From Pocillopora verrucosa (taxonomy: Eukaryota; Cnidaria; Anthozoa; Scleractinia; Pocilloporidae): DNA of 64,000 nt. Both the position numbers and the translations under genes were made by a program. The DNA lies in assembly GCF_036669915.1 (NCBI RefSeq), contig NC_089312.1, forward strand, positions 4,684,938 through 4,748,937, read 5' to 3'. Shown here one piece after another: positions 56,466-64,000 of this stretch. The stretch's first letter is position 1, and each line of letters starts with the position of its first letter. The notes under the pieces were generated by a model, which was not told where the DNA came from, ran no database searches, and worked only from the letters and a program-made list of their open reading frames with translations.

Positions 56466-58015
56466 TTACTGGGCGGAATCTCTTGTTTCAGGGAAATTTT
56501 ACCATTAGAATTAAATGCTTCCGTACCAGATGATTTCATGAAAAGGAATGCAAAACAGTTCAAATGGTCTTTCCTTTTATGTGCTTGAACGGTAAGTGTG
56601 CTGCTGCAAAGCAAGTAACGTCGAATGGAAGTCACTGGATCTCGAGGGCACATGCTGGGCTTGGAAAGCTTGGGAAGTTGAAATGATAACAACACAATAA
56701 AACACTTGAAACTCTAGCCTTTTGAAATATTTCATGTTTCTACGGGGTTTTATCAACCTTTATAAACAACTAGGTCATGTTAAACAATTAAGTTGTTTCG
56801 CCTCTCAATTGAGTCAACTGATTCCAAAGAATACAATATCTTTCTAGAGTTATCGGTATCGAGAAGCACCTGTTGTGAAAAACGTAGAGATTCTCACCAG
56901 AGAAGGAACGAGAACTCCTCACTAAGGCGTCCTTTCGTGAAATGAATGTACCTTAAGATGAATCATAATCTTGTATAAATTTTTTTTAAAGACTTAAGGT
57001 TGATGAAATGTAGTTAGAAATAACACAGAAGAAGCGTAGAAATTAATCTAGCGATAAAGAGGAATGATTTCGTTTTAGGACTATTCAAAACAAAAACTGT
57101 TTATGTTATGAGTTTCTTTCTTATAAAATTTAATACATAACCGACAAGAGGCAGTTTTTAGCTATTTAGGACTGAGACTCCATAGAGTTTTTGCTCACCA
57201 TTAGCGCGCGCACCAGTGTATTGTTTTTCTAGTGATTTTTTATGTTTTCGCCTTTCTAGGTCACTAAATGCCACCAAAAGGGCGATGAGAAAGGTTTGGC
57301 ATATCGTTCGCTGTAGTAAATATTATCGAAATGATTTTCATTATTGAGCTAAGGCTCCAAGAAAGGAGGCGCCCGCCAGTAATAATTTGGCTTTGCCAGT
57401 GATTTTCTTCAATTTGCTTTGATGAAATCTCTTAAAATTTTCACTTTTTGTGAAAAAAAAAGGGGTCTTCTGAATTTTTGTTATCAACAAGTACTAGAAG
57501 GGCACAAATATGTTTTATGATCCAGCAAATCATAGGAAATTCCACCGAAAGAAACGCGATAAATTTTGCTCGAGAGATCCCTATTTTCTTTGTCGTAAAA
57601 CATCACGTAATGGAATAGAACCTCGCCAAGATCTGTATCTGAGTATGCGTAAACTTTCGAATCTGTCGCGATCTGTCGCCTTTTGGCAATCTTTCCCACG
57701 ATGTTTTCTTTTCGGTTGACCTCTTTTTCAGGCGTGGAAGGCCTGTAAATATTACGGGTGCAGTTGCTGGAAGCCCTAGATACCATCACATAAAAACTGC
57801 TAAAATGTTTTTTAACACACCTTTTCAGATAACGATTGTACGATCGTATCGAGCCGCCATGTTTGTTATGCATGTTGACTTTTTTAAAGCTCGCACTATG
57901 TTCGCACCTAGGTCTCGCGCGGTCAAAAATCCCTTTGGAGCCTTCCTAAACGAAAAAGGCTGCCATCATCCTTTTGATGTCTCTGCATACTGATTTTCTT
58001 TCTTTTAATATTTAG

Positions 58016-58103
58016 AGTACCTACGGAGATGATCCTCGCAAGGAGAATGAAATTTGTGTTGTTGACTACAAATCAAACACTCATTTTTATAAGTGTATCA
58101 GAG
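58016..58103 (+). pseudogene. Inverted EGF-like exon, open frame but cysteines replaced
   Basis: 88 bp between TTTAG and GTAAGTG, encoding STYGDDPRKENEIC and FYKCIR. Three of five cysteines are changed to Tyr or Arg at the same places as in the other inverted copies, so the losses predate the block duplications. Confidence 0.7.
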
Positions 58104-58504
58104 GTAAGTGTAGATCCGTTAGAGGAAAGACAAAAAAAAAACCCTTGGAGGGGAAAATACTGGGCCCTTCGAAAATGCCGAGGACAGATGAGACGGGTGG
58201 ATTAGCACCAGATGCGGCAAGCTGATTGGATATATCAACGCACGTGAAAAAATACGATATTTTTTCTCTTCTGTTGTTATGGCTTTTCTCAGGGCCGGAA
58301 ATCCCTGTATAACACCGCAGTTTATGTGAGAAATATATATATTGTCTGTCGTAATGATTACCAGCAAAGCAAAAACTGGTTGTGTCATATATTGTTTTCA
58401 CATCTTTTCGAAACTCTCTTCTTCTAGAGCTACTTTATTACAATTCTCCTAAAGAACATTATTTCATGGCTGACAAACTACAAAATTACACCGGGTTCAC
58501 TTAC

Positions 58505-58592
58505 CTCTGATACACTTACAGAAAGGTGTCTTGGATTTTTCACTTGCGAAACATTTTTCGTTTTCTTTGCATGGATAATCTTTGCAGGTGCT
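58505..58592 (-). pseudogene. Orphan EGF-like exon (intact splice sites)
   Basis: Open 88-bp exon (STCKDYPCKENEKCFASEKS, ending FCKCIR) with TTAG acceptor and GTAAGTGA donor. It is stranded upstream of the PAN exon of locus E. If rearranged it could supply the EGF module that locus E lacks, but its present order rules out normal splicing. Confidence 0.65.
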
Positions 58593-58984
58593 CTAAAATT
58601 TGTAATGAGAAACATTTACATTTTCAAACTTCAATAACGAAATTTTTGTTTGGTCTTGAAAGTTTAATGTCTTTAATCGATTTTACATGCAGGAAGAAGC
58701 TCAAGACATGTACGGTTTTAGCATTTTGCATATTAAAGAAATGGAATTTATAACTCTTAACGAACCGGAAAACATTAGAATTTCCTTATAGCAAACATTT
58801 CTGCAAGTTCTCGGCCTGGGAGCACCATATGTTCTATAGGCATATCGGCCGATTGCAAGATCGCCCCCCTATCGTCTTTGCTTGTTCGCCCTCTGATGTA
58901 AAACAAGCACGATCCCACATCAACCTGTTCGCCATCAAAGTTATCAACTCGTTTCCTTACTGCTGAGCGTAATCATGCGACGAA

Positions 58985-59205
58985 TCATACAATCACTCAC
59001 GTTGAATACTGATCAGCGACGCGCATGCACATCTCATGTGACTCCTTCGTTCCGGACTGATGGCAAGATAGAGTCGTAATCAAACTTCAACTTACATGCA
59101 GGTAAGTCTCGTTTAATTTTATAATTCTACCTTGTCATCAGTCTACGTCACTACGGAGTCACGTGAGATTTCAAAGTCCTGTAGACGGAACTGCCCTACT
59201 AATGA
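58985..59205. repeat. DIRS-type terminal repeat region
   Basis: Carries GACTCCTTCGTTCCGGACTGATGGCAAGATAG and, downstream, CTTGTCATCAGTCTACGTCACTACGGAGTCA, inverted relative to each other. It matches 46880-47060 closely. Confidence 0.65.
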
Positions 59206-59252
59206 CAACAGTTTTATTCGCAGAACGTGATGAGCAGAGACAAACATTGAGA

Positions 59253-59630
59253 TTATACTGTGTTCAAATTTAACAATACTGAGCCAAAACTTACTTGAGT
59301 GGTGTCAACAGGTTTATCATAAAATCTGGCGAAAGTGCTCGAATTAGAACATCCTGCACTTTTCATAATCTAGGCTAAGTTTAAACCTCTAGCCTTGCAA
59401 CTAGATGTGAATGCTGCTTTCCTGCTATGCGCAGAGTACTTCTTAACGTCAATACCAGCTGCCTCCAATACTTGCTTAATCCACCAAAAGATGGTACCTT
59501 TGGATACATGTTTGGATGGCTTGACATAGCTTAACAGTAAATTCGGGTGTTCCTTACACAACTGTTCTGGATCAATGATGGCAGCATTGACCCTAAATCG
59601 GATCATTGATCCTAAATCAATGGGTTCTAA
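59253..59630 (-). pseudogene. DIRS-like tyrosine recombinase C-terminal fragment
   Basis: The minus frame reads NLLLSYVKPSKHVSKGTIFW, WIKQVLEAAGIDVKKYSAHS and RKAAFTSSCKARG. A stop (59371-59373) interrupts it before SNSSTFARFYDKPVD. The HS-R(A) box and the terminal FYDK tyrosine are the catalytic region of DIRS tyrosine recombinases. With the adjacent terminal repeats this is the 3' end of a DIRS element. The in-frame stop makes it inactive. Confidence 0.75.
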
Positions 59631-59787
59631 ATGTCTTCAAAGTTTAGTCTGCTTCAGTTTTTCGTATATCGTTATTCGGTATCTGTCGTCCATTTCTTAA
59701 ACGTAGCTGACATCCACCTTGTGTAGCTTAGATGATGCTTAAAATCAGTTATTTTACCTGATATTTTATTTTATCTTTTTTAAACAG

Positions 59788-59890
59788 ATATGTACATTGT
59801 TGTTCCTATAGTTGATCAATTTTCAAAAACAGAGACTCTTTCTTCATCAAAATTCGATGGCATCAAGCACCATTTATCAGGGCAAGATCA
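59788..59890 (+). other. Exon-like repeated segment, copy 3
   Basis: Same acceptor and frame as 7106-7210 (MYIVVPIVDQFSKTETLSSS). The upstream 60 bp (TTACCTGATATTTTATTTTATC) is also shared. Unknown function. Confidence 0.4.
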
Positions 59891-59994
59891 ACGATTGCAT
59901 CCAAATCCTCCTTGGTTTTTTTTTTTTTTTTGCCCCTCCGCTACTGTTGCACCGTCTACTAGTTTATTGAGGATTAATATTGTACTGACTGTAA

Positions 59995-60125
59995 GATCTG
60001 CTCCTTATTAAAAATATTATTGGTAATGTAATAAAGTAGTCGAGTCAGTAGGATTGTAATGTTCTTTTTGTCGGTTAGATTATGCCGTAACACAAAATAA
60101 CTTCATTTGTTTTCAAGTCAATCAA
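59995..60125. repeat. Inverted piece of the SLC17-like intron
   Basis: Reverse complement of 9425-9545 and 52030-52150. It sits in the opposite orientation to the intron duplicon that starts at 60130, which marks another local inversion. Confidence 0.6.
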
Positions 60126-60310
60126 TAAATCGTCGGAGTATTGACGCCGTATATCTTAGCTCACCACCGACCAAAAAATCACAGTTTTTTGCAAAGTTCC
60201 TTGAGAGGAACAATCTCCACAGTAGCTTTCCCCAGGTAAAGCTTTCCTATCGGTCACTCACTCCTGACAACAGCTAGCACAAAGTAATACTTCTACAAAG
60301 TATTCTAGTA

Positions 60311-60323
60311 TTCTAGAACATTC
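60311..60323. promoter_or_regulatory. Heat-shock-element motif HSE1, copy d
   Basis: TTCTAGAACATTC, a perfect three-block array; a further TTCTAG precedes it at 60303. Confidence 0.45.
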
Positions 60324-60380
60324 TGGAGGCTTACAACGCAACTATTTTGGTAATATTACATTACGAAACCTAATAAAACG

Positions 60381-60393
60381 TTCCAGAAACTTC
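60381..60393. promoter_or_regulatory. Heat-shock-element motif HSE2, copy d
   Basis: TTCCAGAAACTTC, a perfect three-block array 57 bp beyond HSE1. Confidence 0.45.
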
Positions 60394-61448
60394 CATGGTA
60401 TGCAAGACAGCACGTCTAAGCATTCTAGAAATTTTTTGGCAGTTATCTTTACAGTTATATCCTAAAACACAAGTTATTAACAAAGCCATAGAATGTGCGC
60501 TAAACTGTAAGTAGTTTCCCTGTCAGACGCCTGTCATGTGAATATTTCCCACTAGTATCTTAACGCCACGATTTAGTTTAAGCAATGCAGCGTAGGAACT
60601 CTTTACGGATCTTTTTGGTTGTAAGATAAGCTTCTTGCCTGTGTGCTGCCCGGTTATAAATGCTAACGTCTCTAATTTTAATTTATTTTATTTTTTACCT
60701 TTCCGTTCAGGTTGCCATTTGAATTCCGCTCCCTGTAGAACAGGGCAGACAATTCTGAGTCAAAACATGGAGCAACAATTTTAACGCATAAAGCTGGTAA
60801 TAGTGTTTTTGATGAAATATTACTGCCAATTAAGCGCTATTTATATAATTCCTTTTCTTTGGATGATAATAAACGTTTAGGAATTTGATATCTTTAGAAA
60901 TACAATGTTGAGCTCGTTAGTAACGTCATAAAAAACATGTTTTTAACCAAAAGAATAACTACATTGCATCACAATCTTAAAATTAAACAGTCTTGCTATA
61001 GGTGCGTCTCTTGGTAAGTCACTTTCAAAGAGCAAACACGAAGTATATCGACCGACATTTGTGGCTTTTAAAACGTTCTGTTACGCGAAGGGCACCTGTA
61101 CTGAGGTGGGCCAACATAGAGCGGTCGCTTACGGAAGGACGGAATCATAAAATATAGACAAGTCAATAGCGCTAAAATTGGTCATAGTCGTCTGCAAGGG
61201 GTGATCGCTAGTAACAATGAAATGAAAAATAAAGTCGATGGAAAAGTGGTGAGATAATTGACTAAGTGAGGGGTTTAACTGCGTTTCATTATCGTTACCA
61301 GCGATATATAATTAAAAAAAAATTGACCCCGAGTTTTCCAATATTATGAGCTTCTCTTCGTTTTTTTTACCATAAGGTTTTTTATCTGGCACAATTTGAT
61401 TGAAGTGTTACATGGACGAGTTTTCTCTGAGGTGCTATCTTCAGTTAC

Positions 61449-61604
61449 CCTGCAGATTATTTCCCCATCCACCACAGCCGTGTGATCATTGACCATCGCA
61501 CCAATTGCGACATTCAAATTTACTCTCAACCCAGACATAACAAAGAATCCAATGAAAATCACTCCAGACAAAACGTAACGCTTGGGAAGAGCATTAACAG
61601 CCAT
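61449..61604 (-). CDS. SLC17-like transporter first exon (unit F)
   Basis: From ATG 61604, 52 codons to CTGCAGG then GTAACTGA. It reads MAVNALPKRYVLSGVIFIGF, FVMSGLRVNLNVAIGAMVND and HTAVVDGEIICR. It is the cleanest copy of the N-terminal segment of an SLC17 organic-anion/sialin-type membrane transporter. The donor is weaker (GTAACT) than at 49661. The next exon of this unit is not found; an inverted intron piece lies at 59995-60125. It is probably a stranded exon carried by the lectin duplications. Confidence 0.6.
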
Positions 61605-62486
61605 ACCACGTTAGAAAAACATTAAGCAATCTTCAAAAAACGGGGACGCAAATATTAAAAAAAAGAGTAGAAGGAACCCTCCTCTCTCAAATTGGTAACA
61701 GAGTTAAGATTTACACGTCTTTATAGATCTTTTGGCCATAATTTACCTTAGCACTATCTTAGCACCAAAGGGAGTACACGGTTTCAGCAAATGTCTCATC
61801 TTTCTCCATGGTTATTTTGAAGTATAAGTTCATGTTAAAATGTAACACACACTTAAAATTATATTTTGAGGTAATTATTCATTGAAAGACGTGGTAAAGA
61901 AAAGAAAGATGACAGATCTTCAATTGAGTTATGTGTGAGGTACCAGAGAAAAGATGAAACACGAGCTGATTGGAGCAGGTCTCTTTTCATCGAGTTGACG
62001 GGAGATATTTTGCAAGGCTCCGCTGATGTTTATTTTAAGTGCGTCTGCAAGCCAACGTCAGTAACGAAATAACTCGCTCCATTAGACAATCTAATAAACA
62101 TTTAAACGTTTAATTAAAACCAAGCTCATCATCAATATCTATGAAAGTCTCATTTGACGAAATAAGTAATGTTTTCACAATACGGATTAAAAGTGCCTTT
62201 CTCTCACTGAGGGAGCGACATATATTAAAGACAGAAAAAGTGCTTTATACACGTAGCTATATAACTATCAATAAAACTATTGCACAAACAATTTTTTAAG
62301 TTCATCACCACTAACAGCGTTGAAAGAATACTGTTAAACGCGCCATCTGCCAACAAAATGCCGCATTTACCGATCTTGTATATTATAATCATCACAAATT
62401 AAAAATAATTATATCTCTAAGCTTAACAGATATCTTCAGTTCTTAATTAGAAGCTACAGTTTGCTGTCGGCTAAAAAACGCAACTA

Positions 62487-63634
62487 CTACAAATGAAACC
62501 ATGCTGGTCGAACTTTGATCTCGGTGTGCTTTAAAGAATAAGTTTGTCCTCGAAATGCCTCCCATGTAACACCTTGTGCGTTACCTCCACCTTTGTACAA
62601 ACCATTTGGATTGGCGTTGTGGCAGGTATTATACCACCAGCCACCTTTATAGTCTAACGTACAGTTTCCGCTGTTTTCAACGTCGTTGTCTTTGTCTTTG
62701 GTTGTAAACCTCATGCTTCTAGGATATCAAAAGCATTTCGTGAGAAACTGAGAAAAGCGAGGAAGCAATGCTTCTGACAGCATATCATAGTCAGTAAAGT
62801 GCAACTGGCATAACATGTTGGGAAATATCCAAGGAGCACTTATTGTCAGCAGTGCACATAAAAAGGTTCCCCTCTTAGAAAAGCTTGAGAAAATGGAACG
62901 GTAAGCAATTTACACACATATATATATATTTTTGTTAATAATGCAGCAAACAGGAATTTAATGTCATCTTGTTGAAAGGAGCAATCCTGGTTAGAAATAA
63001 AATGGAAGTTGAAATATCTGATCGGCGATGATGCACTTCAGTTTAGATTTCTCATATGTAGAAAAAAAGCTGATTAGTTTAAGTGTAGGGGATCCTCGAT
63101 CGACTACCAGCAATCCTCAACGAATTCTCAAATTCTCAGGCAGGAGCTTTACCCTTATATTACTTGTCATTCTCAGAGCAAAGTACAAAAAGCTGCAATA
63201 AGACATACCTGAAAGGCTTCGTGTACAAAAGCAATGAGTCACCCGCGGTGCCTCGGTATGCATCGATTGTCACCCGATAATTATCGCTTTCGTCGGCCAC
63301 AGCCAAAGTAATGTACTCGGCAAATCGTCGGTCGTCTTCAAAATCCTCCATATCAATTCGAAACACCATGCTGGCAGATGCAGTAAGACGGTGAAGATAA
63401 TTGTTTCAGAGCCAAACTCGCCTTTCAGATTTCCAAAGCCTTTTTTGTATGATTCCCAGTCGACATAAAAGTCTACGGAGCCATTCATGCGCCTTTGAAA
63501 GGTGGTCCATCCTCCGCCATCAGTTGTCATGTCAAACAGCGCTTGAAATGGTTCTTCTTCATTAGGGTAAACCCAATACACACCGTCAGTTGTGGAACCA
63601 TTTTGATGATATTCAAGAGAGTTCTTAGGGCAAT
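62487..63634 (-). pseudogene. FReD lectin, locus F: frameshift, cysteine losses and stop loss; 5' part off right edge
   Basis: First FReD exon 63634-63209 and last exon 62718-62487. In the first exon a run of three A (63414-63416), where paralogues have four, shifts the frame at GEFW. Two conserved cysteines are changed (DCPKNS..., and CDMTTD to FDMTTD). In the last exon the TGA stop has become TGG, adding WFHL before a TAG. DKDND and [15 protein letters not shown] remain. EGF and PAN exons would lie beyond 64000 or are missing. The accumulated defects favour a pseudogene. Confidence 0.8.
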
Positions 63635-63689
63635 CTAGAAATTTAAAAAAAAAAGCGACAGTAAAACGCTTTGACCATAACAAAAATTA

Positions 63690-64000
63690 TATATTCTATC
63701 TGTCTCTCTCTGTCTAAATGTTTTTATTGTGGACGTCACATCCTTGATCTTTCGTAACCTTGCCGCATCTGATACTAATCTACCCGTTTCATCTGTTCGC
63801 GGCATTTTCCGAGGGATATGTATGTGTATTTTGTTGTCGTTTTTTAGGTGGTTTTTTGCAGTTTCTCTTTACGATTTAAGTAGTCTAGGTAATTTTATAG
63901 TTTTAGTGTTGACATAATTGGTTTAATTATTTTGAAATATATTTATTATTAAGTGTGATTAATAAAATGATTATTAATTAAAATTTGATTTCACCTTTGA
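63690..64000. other. Gap at right edge
   Basis: Matches the EGF-FReD intron of locus D from 63690 (CT-rich remnant) to about 63815, then diverges. No EGF exon before the window end. Confidence 0.45.

Larger units (their letters stand above)
55010..58980. repeat. Segmental duplication, copy 3 of 3
   Basis: Counterpart of 658-4640 and 42180-46660, and the best-preserved copy. Its left edge coincides with the end of the foreign segment in locus E. Its right edge meets DIRS terminal sequence. Confidence 0.8.
60190..61440. repeat. SLC17-like intron duplicon, longest copy with two heat-shock motifs
   Basis: Continuous from the HSE pair to the first exon at 61449-61604. It matches 29220-30090, 48410-49660 and, in its last part, 38640-39000 and 52230-52985. 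Confidence 0.65.

Noticed and set aside
3121..57873. 129-codon ORF at 3121-3510 and 57484-57873 as a new protein
   Set aside because: Two other copies are broken, differences are spread without protein-level constraint, and it is antisense to an ancestral intron.

Overview
This is an AT-rich eukaryotic window with short coding exons, long introns and much recent duplication. The gene content points to an anthozoan cnidarian, most likely a stony coral: tandem fibrinogen-domain lectins, an SLC17-type transporter remnant, and remains of DIRS, Penelope-like, LINE, possible Crypton and small DNA elements. No bacterial, organellar or viral gene order is visible. The species call is inference.

The backbone is a minus-strand tandem array. 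The repeating unit is a secreted lectin gene whose exons encode, in transcript order, a signal peptide plus PAN/apple domain, a short EGF-like module, and a fibrinogen C-terminal (FReD) domain split over two exons. Six loci keep FReD exons: A 13940-16184, B 22376-24331, C 33482-36266, D 39966-43031, E 53321-56034 and F 62487-63634 (cut by the right edge). A further PAN exon at 1344-1670 belongs to a gene running off the left edge. Relic PAN exons lie near 18715 and 28314. Only A and D read through completely (353 and 355 aa). B is a clear pseudogene. C, E and F each carry a one-base homopolymer frameshift, so they are either young pseudogenes or consensus errors; E also lacks the EGF exon.

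Downstream of B, D, E and F, and once on its own at 49661-49816, lies a minus-strand copy of the first exon of an SLC17-like (sialin/VGLUT family) transporter. Pieces of a second SLC17 exon and its intron recur at 9.3, 29.0, 38.4 and 51.8-52.0 kb. The duplicated unit therefore carries a transporter fragment plus a lectin gene. The intronic part of this duplicon carries pairs of perfect three-block heat-shock-element motifs, at about 9.74/9.83 and 60.31/60.38 kb, with one surviving motif each at 29.31 and 48.56 kb.

Three blocks of about 4 kb (658-4640, 42180-46660, 55010-58980) are near copies. Each has a PAN exon, a two-unit minisatellite, an inverted and cysteine-poor EGF pseudoexon on the plus strand, a hairpin at the inversion junction, and a minus-strand EGF exon. 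A minisatellite with a period near 155-165 bp sits upstream of the lectin starts and is expanded at 16.34-17.33 and 30.1-30.97 kb.

Mobile DNA fills much of the rest: a DIRS-like element (about 4757-6663) and its recombinase tail (59253-59630), Penelope-like GIY-YIG fragments (20.6, 48.85 and 50.1-50.6 kb), a 5'-truncated LINE with a 9-bp target duplication (22830-23446), a 225-bp MITE (52512-52736), a 908-bp insertion (43437-44344), and probable Crypton/DUF3504 fragments (37.6 and 51.1 kb). A 0.65-kb inverted repeat (10819-11470 / 12307-12951) holds an exon-like ORF. No tRNA, rRNA or CRISPR array was recognised.
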